From contig JANCRA010000019.1 of the NCBI GenBank assembly GCA_024362935.1, forward strand, positions 8,242,501 through 8,306,500: DNA of 64,000 bases. Direction: 5' to 3'. The notes beneath the pieces were generated by a model, which saw nothing but the letters and a program-made list of their open reading frames with translations, was not told the origin of the DNA and searched no databases. The DNA is from Setophaga petechia (Eukaryota > Chordata > Aves > Passeriformes > Parulidae). This document shows positions 53,101 through 64,000 of the stretch, piece after piece. Made by a program: the position numbers and the translations under genes. The number at the start of each line of letters is the position of its first letter. The first letter of the stretch is position 1.

Positions 53101-56100
53101 AGCAACAGACACTGGCATGACAGGCTGGTACTCCACAGGCTGATTTTTCCTCAGGCAATGATACTTGAGCTCCTGGTCCCACTGGTATGGCCACAAAACA
53201 AGTCCTTAATTATAACAGAAAGCAAAACCAATAGTAGTTATTATTTAAAGATAAAGTAAGATGAAGAAAGACAAGTGCCACAGATGAAGCAAATACCTGA
53301 CTTGAATATCTCAGAATTGCCTTGCAACACTTTTCAGGAGGGGAAACAGCCTTTATCACACTGCCAGTTAACAGGGGCATGATCAATGACAGAAGAGTCT
53401 GTCACCTTTCACTAAATCTACCACAAGATCTCTGATATTTCTTCAGAGAAAGAAAATTTGGATTGGTTCAGTAGTAATTGACTGAACTCAGCAATTTTCA
53501 CATGGGGCATCTGCACATGGGCCAGACATTATGAAATCTGCACAGTAACACGCAGAAACAAATGGAAGGATGCTTTATTGATCTAAGTAAATGCCAGTGA
53601 ATAAAATTAATAGCTAATTTCTTTTTTGGTTTTTTTTTTTTCATTTTCCCCCTTTTTCTTGGCCTTGTAGCCATTGGAAATGCCCATCCATACAGACATT
53701 CATTTTAATAAAATTTTCTTCCTTTTCTGTTCTGACATATCTCCTTATGTCTCCTCTCTGGCAATCTTGTCATCTCTGCAGCAAGTTCTTTAAAGCAGTT
53801 TCTAATTTTATCTTGATCTGTGAATTTTTGAAGATTCTCTGTTTGAAAAAGACTGGAATAAAAAATAGGCTGAACTGAATAAATAGTTATTCTAACATTT
53901 TGATGTCTCGTGGGTTCAAAACGCGGGGGTAGGAGGAGGTTCTGACAAACAGCGAATGCATTGAAGCTCCCTTGCTGTTTTCCTTCTGAAACACAGGGCT
54001 TCAGGTCATGCAACCTCCTTAACTTAGGTCAGCTCCATCACAGATATCTGATGCAGGCCTTGTGATGCCCCACTCCAAGAAAGAGAAGAAACAGGGCAGG
54101 AGGAGATGAGTAAGAGGGATTGGGTCGTAAGCTTCTGCTCCATGCAGCTGGAGACACATGAACGATGGAAACATCTGCAAAGGAATAAGCCATGGTTGTG
54201 GCAACAAGGCATGTCCTGCTTTGCTGTGAGAGTGTTGAGGAAATTGTTTGTTTGCTTTTTGCCAGCATATATCTGCCTTTAGATTAAGAATGATGCCTAT
54301 CTGTATTTACAAAAATGCTCTGAAAGCCTTGGTTAGAAAACACTGCAAAAATAGGGACACTTCTTAAATTCTTAAGAATGTGCATTGGATCAGTGGCTAG
54401 TATTTGTGTTGTCTTATCAACAGTAAATTTAAATAGGTAATTGGTCAGTTATTTTGCTAAAGCTGCTTGGTGGTGGGTTTGCTATGTGTTTTTTTAAACT
54501 TAGGAGGTGCTCACTCAAAAGGTCTTCACTGATTGACACAGAACACTGTGCACAATGCAGCACATTTAACACGGGGAAAAATCTTATAATGTAGTTTTTG
54601 TGGAACTTGGTAGGCATCGAGCTGAAACTTATATACTCCAAAGGTTCCTCTCAAATCCTGCAAAGCCATTTAACAAAATTACTCCATTATTTCTCAAGAT
54701 AATCAGATATAGTTTTAGATTATTTTCAGGATAAGTTATTTCCTTTTTTCATATCTGAATCATTTTTTCCCGAAGTTAGTAGTTGTCTTCGCTTCCAGTG
54801 TTTTCCCCAAACACCTTTCAATGTCGTCTGTGGGAACAGTCACAAAGCAATATAAGCATGCCAAACATATTGATTACAGAGTAAAATGGTTACCCTGGCA
54901 ACTAAAAATCCCAGGAAAGCTCTTTAAACTTCCTTCCATTCTCATGTGACTTCTTTTTATATACTTTTTTCCTTGGATGGTTTGAGAAATCATGGATATA
55001 AAAGTATTTGATCTGAATATACAGCAATGGAAAAAAGGTGATTCATGCCTAGATTATTTATTCCACCAGGAATATAACTACCCACATTACTGCCTTAGTA
55101 ATCCATCACTTGCATAACAGGCAGGCAATTTTTGTAACTTGGGGGGCAGAGTAAACCTCTCCCACTGATTTCTAAATCTATATTCAGATGTGACCTAAGG
55201 AAAGAAATTAAAGGACTAGAATTTTCCTTAAGTTCCAAGATAAGCAAGATGAACAGTGTGAAAGAATTAGGATTTATGTGGAGGTCAAAAGTTTGCTCTG
55301 CTCTGTACAGAGCAAAGGAACTGATTATTCTCTCTCCACGTGTGATTTTGAATGAATGGTGACTAGGTGTGGCAATAGTGACCAAACCAGAGGAGCAGCA
55401 GGGTCCAGAGCTGGTGGTAGTGGGCTCATCTTGTTGCTCAGGCTCATTCTAGGCACAGCCTGATGGTGCCAGGATCTTTAAAAGAAAGTGCAATTGAAAA
55501 AACACATAAAGCTTAGTTGGGAGCAAATTTAGATGGCTCCTTTCTCTTAACTCTTCCTTGGCTTAACCCCAGATGCACAGAAGAGTCCCTGCTTAATGCT
55601 CAAGTAGCCCTCACAAACAGGCTCAGCTTCTCAGCCTTTTAATATTTCAGAAGGAATTGCCCTTGCAGGCATTAAGCAGATGCTTGTTGATCCATTCATT
55701 TGTAAGCAGGAACAGTAACTGGACTATGAGGAAAGGGGAAAACATGGAACAATGATTACATTAAGGTTTGGGGGTTAGTTAGAAGAAGGGTGTCTAAGCC
55801 AGCAATTCAGAAAACAGGCCACTACTATTCAGGCTTTGATATGCTGATTTTTTCTTCTCTGAACAAATGGTGGTAGGTTGTTTTTAGGGGTTTTTTTGTC
55901 GTCTATACTGGCTTTCCAAATAAAAATGGTTTTGAAAAGCTGCAATTACAGAGGTTACAAATAACAAGCAGCAACACAGCTGGCACTGGAACATTTCCAG
56001 AACATAATCACCTGTCGTGCCATGATGAGGGCCCATTATATCCAGTGGGGTGCGACAGATCTCTTGTTAAAAATCTCATCTCTTAATGGAGCAGGTCTGG

Positions 56101-56933
56101 GATTGTCTGAGCCCCAGCCTGCTTGCCTATGTCAGTTTGTGTTAAGGAGGTATGTTATTCCTTTGAATGGATAGCTTTTTATCTGTCCTAGACTTGTATT
56201 GTTAATAAAAGGCTGAAGAAAATGTGATTAAGTTACATGGAACCATAAATTAGCTTGCAGTGAAAAGAAATGACATAATCAAAACTTTCCAGTAAACATA
56301 ATCCTAAGAACTGAGTCTGGTATAAAGTGTGGGGAAACAGAGAGTGGTTAATTTTTATGGGTGGAATATTACTTCAGTGCAACAAAAGGCAGCTCTCTAA
56401 CTCCCTTTATTTGAACAGATGTTTGCCTTGTGCTGTCCTTTGTATTCTCAGGGTTTTTTTGTCAGTCTTGAGAGGGAAAACTTTGCTAATGCCCTTTTAA
56501 TACCCAGTTTCCTTTAATTATTTTTTTTTCTGATTGAAAAGTGCAAACCTCTCTAGAAAGACATCAGCATTTGTCTCACATACAGGAATCACTGACACTT
56601 TTATAAGCAGCTTTCTGCTGAGATACAGAAAGATAACAGTGAGCACTAGCATTTTGACATGTACCAGTCACAGGACCTAATGGTAACATTACATTGACAT
56701 ACTTCTTAGGGAAAGGAGGGAATCCTCAAAGGAAATATGGTTCCACTTTTCTGTAACTGTCATCACTTTCCTTTGCATGGCACTGATTTGGGGAAGTTGG
56801 ATCAAAACAGTGTAGTCAGCCTTATGATTGCATTCCATCCTGACTAATTTTGCTGCACAAGTAGGGCAGAGCATGCATCTGATTGCACTAAGTCATCTGC
56901 AGCTATAACAGAGCCCAGACTGCTGTTCAGACC
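47141..56933. other. Long non-coding stretch
   Basis: AT-rich sequence with no supported gene. ORFs are under 145 codons and unrecognisable. I saw no CR1 or LTR in it. Confidence 0.6.
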
Positions 56934-56999
<66 letters not shown>

Positions 57000-57039
57000 A
57001 TTTATCATCTATCTGTCTATCTATCTAATCTATCTATCT
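56934..57039. repeat. (TATC)n tetranucleotide microsatellite
   Basis: A perfect run of about 16 units (56934-56999) followed by an interrupted tail with ATC, GTC and AATC variants to about 57039. Likely polymorphic in length. Confidence 0.97.
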
Positions 57040-60000
57040 GCCACAACTCCCAAGGGAGCATTCTCCAGTTAAAATGAGAAGATGAAGACTGTTCATCAAT
57101 AAATACCAGAAGTTTGTGAGATTTTTCCCATTTATGCTTGGCAGCAGCCAAACTTATTGCACTAAACCCTGTGGATTTTTAATCCTGTCAGCTCTGAAGA
57201 CTGGTGTGGTCTCAAAAGCCAAGTGAGCTTAGCTTCCCTGAAGCACGGGCAGGTCCCCTGATGCCACAGGTATCCCACACTGCAGGAAACCATGCCAGAT
57301 GTGTCTGCCAAAGGCTGAGCTCCCTGAGCAGCTCTGCCCTGCCTGGCCTCTGCCCTGCTGCGCTGGCTCCTGTCCTGGGTGAGCTGTGCCAGCCGTGCTG
57401 GCAGAGGGGGCTCAGCTGCAGGGACAAGCAGCAGCCACCAGGGATAAAGGTTTGGCTGCCAAAGGTCCTTCCCCACACACTTGGCACTGCAGGATTTGTG
57501 GAACTAGAGCAGCTCCCTCAGCCTCTGTGTGACTTCCCAAAGCTTGGGCCAGGAAGGATTTGTGTGAAGGTACCCTGGTGCAGCAGGAACCCATAGCTCT
57601 ATGTATGCATTTAGGGTGGGTTTTGTGCTCCATCACTCACTTCCCCTCTTTTCCTCTTGCCTCTGTGAATTACTAAGAGGCCTCTGTGTCATCAAATCTG
57701 GCCTTTTGGGCCACCTATCCTATGGGACATTCACAGCAGCAGCTGGGACAGCCACGTGTCCCATGGTGTGGTTGTTTAAAGAGAAGCACCTCCAGGGCAG
57801 TTATGGGGAAGAGGTGCTCCTGCCATTCAAATGTGCCTGCGCAGGGGGTGTGCACGTGTAGGAGTTGTTCTTATTCCTCACTCCCTGGAAATTAACAGCA
57901 CTTCTTATGCCATGAGGGATGAGGTGTTGAGCACAGGCTGTGGTTTATTGGATGGGAAGGATGTCACTGCTACCTGGATATCACTGACCCAAAAACCTCC
58001 TCCTGTGCTCCCAGGCCTCCTCACTGAGATGCTAGACACAGGCTATTCTTCCATTTTTTGAGTGTTTGTCTTTTAATTTCTTCTGATCTTTCTCTTCCTT
58101 TCTCTGCACCCAGTAATGATCTGTACTTTTTATATGAACAGGACAATTTTCTTTCATTGCCTGAATTGAGGCCCTGAAATGGATACTGCTACTGAAACCC
58201 TGGGAAGAAGACAGGATTGGGAGATGGTGGTTATTATTGAGGGCCACAGTTAATTACAGACGCCAAAATGAGAGTGTGGAGGGGAGCAAAAGGTGAAAGG
58301 AGGGAGCACTCAAAGCAGCATAATCAACAGATGTGTCTTGTTATCAGCAGTGTTATATCCAGCAGAGTTATTTGAAAAGCCCTAGAGTTTTTGAGTTGTT
58401 TTACTCTATTACTTCCTAATAAAGTAATATTAAAAAAAGTGTTAATTGTTTTCACATGAGAAATTTAAAGGTTAGTGTATTCACTGTTTCCATGATTTTT
58501 CCTCTCTGATTTTAAGAGTGTCTGTTCCATGTGGGCACATTTATGCACAAACAAGCTAAGCTCTTATCTTATACAACCAGAAAGAAATACAAAGGCTACA
58601 GTTAGCATACAGACTATTTGTAAACTGGGCTCCTACACTGACACAAATAATGTCTAGGATGAGCAGAAAGGTTCCTAAATTATTTTTATTTTTGAGTTCT
58701 TAATTTTTTTCCCACTTTCTTCAGCTGATCTAACAAAATATACTGATCCCTCCAAATAAATATTGCCTCAGTAATACCAGACCAACCACCTGAACTTGGT
58801 CCCCATCTCCAAATGTGGCACTTAGATTTTTCTATGACAAACAATGTCACTAATTTCCAAATAGTCAGATGGGACAGTAACAGCAATTTTTGCCAATAGC
58901 TAATGGAAGTAGCAAGGCAGAATTTGGAGTTCTTCTGATGAAGAAAAGTTCATGCATGCATCATTCCTAGTAGATGCCCCAGTCTTGATGCTGTAGGAGA
59001 GATACATAGAGAAAAACCAAGGCGCTGTCCCTCTGTTTATGTTGTGCCACTATACAGAAAGTGAACTATATCAAAGAAACCAGAAATGGAGAGCTCTAAA
59101 TGAACAAATGTCTCATTAAGTTTGGTCTGGAACAGCCAAATAGCCAGATGAGCCCTGTAGAAACTGGTCCTGTATCTTTACATTTAGCACAATGCCCTTA
59201 GACATGGCTGATAAGGCAACAGGTTTATGCAGGACTGTATTTGGCATCTCTCACAGCATAACCTTGTGCCAAAAAGGATTGTCTCAAATTCTGGATATCC
59301 CAGAAGGCCTTCCTTCTCTTCATGCTTTTATAGGATAGAAAATATATATGTATGTTGTATATACACATCTACAGTGTTAGACACGTACACGTAAATCCCT
59401 GCCTTACCAATCTGTACAAATATTGAAAAAGCTGGGCTTGCTATGCAATATTTGCTTTTCTCAAGGAAGTAGCTAGAAGTAGTTTCATTATTTTATTTTT
59501 GATTGTAAACAAAAAGCCCACAAATTATATCTATACACCCTTAAGGTAAAAAACAAATTAAAGATTCTAATGAAATCAGTGCTTGATTCTTCTTCTAGTC
59601 TACTTAATTGAAAGCTCAGACATGCCTAATAGTTTGTATAAAACACTAATGCAGATGATTTCCTCTACTTTGAAGAGTTACAAATCCTTCCAGCAGAAAT
59701 TACTGGTTAACACAGAGTCTATTATCCATTCCAGTCATGTTTCAGTCTTGTGAAGATTTAACATCCTTGAATAGCTTTGTTTTGCAAGACTCAGACCTTT
59801 GACTTCAGCTCTGCTGTCTGACTCACATACATATATAAGCTGCTGACTACAAGAGAGGTAGAAGACTTGTATGGCTTTGGATTTGAGTAATTTAATTGTA
59901 ACTCTTTGATACATGAAAGGAACAGCTGGGAAATAGCATTTTGCATATTATTGGCTCTCTGCAATAAGAACACCTCCATGCAGTTATGTGCTGCCTTTGT

Positions 60001-63000
60001 GATCTCACACAATCTCAGAGATTATGTAATCTCAGAGATTTGTACTCTCAGAGATTGTGCCATGCACACCTCCTCCAGCTACATGGGTTGCTCATGCCAG
60101 CACTTTAAAAACAACAGTAGCAAAAGGAAGAGAGAAACATGCAAAACTTGCTGAAAAAACTGTATTTTCTTGCAGGTGAAATGAGCTCCCTCAACTCTGC
60201 TCTTTATCTATCTTTTTGTTTAATGGAAGGTGAAAGAGCAGGAAATCAAGAAATTAGAAGAGGAACACTTGAACTGAAAAGCAACTGTTTAAAAAATAAA
60301 CCCAGATGAAGGTTCGAAAATTAGGAATGTTACCAAATCCAAGAATATCAGCCAATATTTCTGTTGGGTGACTAACAATTTTGAATTCCTTACTTTTCAG
60401 ATCCCAGATGCAGTATTCCTGAGCACTCAGCATCAGACATCTGGAAATATGACCTCTCTGTCATCAACTTGCTTAAGAACTCAGAATTGTTACTTGCTTT
60501 TCAGAAGCATTATTCTTTGTGAATGTACCCCACAGAAGGTAGGTATTTGTCTTTTCATTCTCTTTTACCTTACTTTTTATGCTTCCATGATTATTTAGTC
60601 CCTGGCTGCCAATCCACTCTATCAAATGGACTCTTCAGTTGCAGTTTAGCACAAGAGTATGCTTTAGGATGGAATAAACTAAGGGATTACTCAAGTAAAG
60701 GTAACTGAGTAACTTCATTTATGGAGGAAGTGTCCTCCCATGAGTTTTCCTCTGTGTTACAGGTGGGTGGCAGATTAGATTCAAAAATTAGAGTTAACCC
60801 TTGTTTCAGTTGTGGTTACCCAAGTGTATCTGCTCTCAGGGTAATTCATGCTTTAGCTGAATCCATTATTGAATTCCAAAATATGTTCACTGCACAGAAA
60901 CCAGCCCAGCTCCTTCTGCCACTTCAGTCTGACAGATGTTCAAAACCCCCTGAAGATTATGCTTGTGGAGAGAGAATGCATGTGAGTAAAACCAATGCTA
61001 AAATCCTAGCTTCATAAAAATAAATAGAAATTGTCCTATTGCCAACCATGGAACTGAGACATCACACTAAGTGGCTTTGTACAGAGCATTTCTCTTTCTC
61101 AACATAGCTTTTATGCATGGAAGCCTCCACAGTGAAGCTGATTTATAATCTGGTCAGGATCTGTGTACGGGTGTGTACATTCATATGTCTGCCATGAAAA
61201 TTTTCTACCAGCCAATCAACCCTCCAGAGCAGACTGGGAGCTGGCAGAGGAGCTAATTACTCTCACTAAGGGAAATCTGCTGGCTTGATTAATGCCTGTT
61301 TACCAATTGTTGCTGTTATTTCAGCTGTAATCTCAGAAAAGGGTTTGCTGAGGATGACTCTCCTGGAACTTTGTTTTTCAGTTTTGCTGTGCTACAAGCC
61401 TTGTCTCATTCTTCATTTCCTGAGGCAGTTCCCTGGACTTCCACAAATGGTAGACATAGTCATGAGTGTAGTAATTAACACAGTGTCAGTGCAGCACTAT
61501 CCTCTTTCATAGCCCTATTCCTCTGTAGATCTAAAACTGCATTTGGAAGGAGGCATCACTATCCCTGTTTAACAAATTGGATCTGGATGTTGAGGTTAGC
61601 CCCAAAGCTTCCACCTTAGTTAAAATCTTCCACTGGGATGAATAAGGACTAGCTTAACTAACAACTTTTGGCAAAGAATATCCCATTGAGTTTGCTGTTC
61701 TGAGACCTGTCAGCTTCTAAATGGTGTCTTGTCTCTCTAAAATGAAAAAAGGAAGAGCTATTACTGTCTTCTGAAGAATTTCAAGTGCTCTTTAAATGAC
61801 AGGAGTGTTTGTCCACCTGCACCATCCCTCTTACTGCACTGATTCCCATTGCTGAGGAGACTGAAGTTGTGGCTCCTTAGGAAAATCAGACTGTGTGAAA
61901 ATGCATCCCATCTTACTTTGCTGGGAGCAGTGCTCCTCAGTTCTCCCTGTGAGATCACTCTGGGGGCAGGAGACAGTACTGAGCTGAGCCTGCCAAGTGT
62001 TTTTTGACTTATACTAGTTGGCCAGGGCTCCCACCAGACCCTGGTGCAGTCAAAGATAACCAGAGCATAGCTCACTCTCAATTCTCGTTGAGAATTAGTG
62101 GGAAGGAGGCCACCAAGAAAGGCTGGCAGAGGAGCAACTTCTGAGACTCAGAATCCCCCCAGTCCCCACAAAAGCAGTGCAAAAGGGTGTTTCTCAGCCT
62201 GTGCAGTTGGCTCTGGCTTATCTTCTTCATAATGCCAGTGCTGATCTTTAGCATTTATGCATTAAATGATGCCTCTGTGTTTCAGCATTAAAGATCGGCC
62301 ACACCAAAGGAGCCAAGAGCTTCACCTAGCTCACTCTCCAGTTTCCTGCAGCAACTTGTAGCAGATGGGTTGGGAGGATACTGGACCAAAGCAAAGATAG
62401 CAATACCTCCCATGGCACTCCCTCAGCATTGCCCCCACCTATCTGTGGGTCAAGGGTTCCCCATCCCAAAAGTGGTATCCCTGCCTTTGTGCATGTGTGC
62501 AGACTAACAGGGCCCTGTGCATTAACAGTGCCCCCACTGCTGCCACCGTCCTTCTACCAGAGCATGACCCAGTGTGCTCAGCAGCAGCTTGCAGCCACTG
62601 GCTTATATCCTGCCTGCTCAGAATGGAACAAAGAACAGGGACTGGAGCATGTGTTCGAACAGGCTCTGAGCTGTGATGCTCAGCTCTAGATTTGTGGATG
62701 ATTTTTTTTCCTGGAACTGGCCATGTTCTGACTCAGTGTTCTGGTTTGGTCTAAAGCTATGGTTTATGTCTGACCTTGAGACCAGAGCCTGCCTGAATAG
62801 GATCTGTTGTTCTCTTTAGAGGTTATTTCAGATAGCAGTACTCCCAAAGGAGTGACTTTGTGCCTTTTAAAGTAGCTCTCTCTCCCAGTGAATACTTTCA
62901 TCCCAAATAACCACAGAAACAGTCAAGTGAAAGGCCATTTCTTGCAGGAAACTCAACTCAGATTGAAGATGGAGCTCAGTATTTGTGCACTTATGCTGTA

Positions 63001-64000
63001 TTTTGCACAAGTTTGCAATATACAGGTGTAGGACATTCAAGCACCCAAGAAGCTGGCAAACTCTACCTTGCCTCCAAGCACAATAGTAGGAGAGGGGAAG
63101 GAGGAAAAGGCTGCGAGGAGCACAACTGGCCATGGGGTCTGATTCAGTGCCAGCCTCCTCAGCAGGCCAGTGGGGTAGCTCACACCTCTTGGGAATCAAA
63201 ATACATCACTTGTGTATCATTATTCAAGAGATGTTTCACAAATTTTACCTTTGTATGCCGTTGGATAACAAAGCCTGGGAGACAGAGCTGAGGCAAGATC
63301 CAGCCTCACAGACCAGTCCCTGTGCATGTGGTGTACGTGCTGCTGCCCACAAAGCACTGATTAAAGGAGCTGGGTGCCCATTTCAGCTTTGAGAAGTGCA
63401 AGTAATTCTCTGCAGTGAATGAACTATGACCTTTTCAATGAGAAAATTACCAGGCTCTATTACCTTCATTTCTGTCCCCTTCTCATCTGTTGACACACAG
63501 GCGTTCTGGAAGCAGCTCCTCTCCCAATGACACAAGAGTAGTTAATTTGCTTAAGTTGATGTTTTCATTTAAAAAACAGTTATTTCTATTGTCATTCCTT
63601 ACCAATCCAAACAAATAAGGAAAATAAAATTAGTGCTCTGAGAATCTAAACATTTCTTTGTCAACACAGCAGAAAAGAATGTTTGACAAAGCCTAAGGCA
63701 AATGATTAAATTCTTTATCTATCACACCAAGGAAAGCAGTGCTGCTCCTCTTGGTAATAAACCTGTATTTGTTGTCCCTGAAGGAAAAGGTGAAAAATAA
63801 ATTAATGACTAGAAGACACAAAATTTTACTTGCTTTATGGTTTATTTCAGGACAAAAATAGCTCCTTTGGGTTTGGGAATACATATGCCTAAAGTGTCAA
63901 TAGTCATATTTATCACAGAAATTTGAGAAAATTATGAATTCCTGCACTTAAACCAATAGCATTTCTCTGGGAAGCATGGATGCTGACAAATTTTACAAAA
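57040..64000. other. Non-coding stretch to the window end
   Basis: A GC-richer patch at about 57190-57600 yields overlapping ORFs on both strands (up to 130 codons), none recognisable. The short tandem repeat is at 60011-60056. No gene supported. Confidence 0.6.
60011..60056. repeat. Short tandem repeat, three near-palindromic units
   Basis: AATCTCAGAGATT occurs at 60011-60023 and 60028-60040, with a one-mismatch third copy (ACTCTCAGAGATT) at 60044-60056. The period is 16-17 bases. A partial unit (GATCTCACAC) precedes them. Confidence 0.8.

Noticed and set aside
55620..55650. U2 snRNA-like start (GCTTCTCAGCCTTTT)
   Set aside because: The match is limited to about 15 bases with a mismatch, and the following U2 sequence is absent. 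A similar chance match occurs near 33162.
57162..57596. 130-codon plus-strand and 104-codon minus-strand ORFs
   Set aside because: Overlap each other in a GC-richer patch; low-complexity P/L/S composition; no recognised family.

Overview
This is a gene-poor piece of vertebrate nuclear DNA, most likely from a songbird (passerine). Three things point there: several 5'-truncated CR1 LINE fragments, some ending in the typical ATTCTRTG-type tail repeats; LTR fragments that resemble LTR families I know from passerine genomes; and one intronless, highly conserved coding exon that I recognise as FAM110B. There is no bacterial-style gene density, operon structure, CRISPR array, rRNA or tRNA that I can recognise.

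Layout. 1-12390: AT-rich non-coding DNA that is probably upstream of, or intronic within, the 5' UTR part of FAM110B. It holds one CR1 fragment (about 4.05-4.34 kb), a poly-C tract, T-rich tracts, and one exon-like 66-codon segment at 2749-2946 with a predicted membrane span. 12391-15838: the FAM110B locus, made up of a CpG island, a splice acceptor, a 5' leader with two upstream ORFs, the 370-codon CDS in a single exon, and a 3' UTR with a proximal (AATAAA) and a distal (ATTAAA) polyadenylation signal. 15839-64000: a long non-coding stretch with no gene I can support. It contains four more CR1 fragments, a 396-bp solo LTR with recognisable target duplications near 22.25-22.64 kb, two LTR-like blocks near 45.3-46.4 kb, a (TATC)n microsatellite near 56.9 kb, a (TG)n tract near 21.2 kb, and a 75-bp sequence present twice (44.1 and 47.1 kb).

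How it works together. The only supported protein gene is FAM110B, a centrosome/spindle-pole associated protein of a small vertebrate family. The rest is probably flanking or regulatory DNA. In human the next gene downstream in the same orientation is UBXN2B, separated by a large gap, so a desert after FAM110B is expected. The observations most worth checking are the exon-like membrane-segment ORF at 2.75 kb, the sharply bounded 75-bp duplicate, the uORF arrangement ahead of FAM110B, and a decayed palindromic promoter-type element at the edge of the CpG island. I found no convincing previously undescribed multi-gene system. Family names rest on recall of consensus sequences, not on a search.
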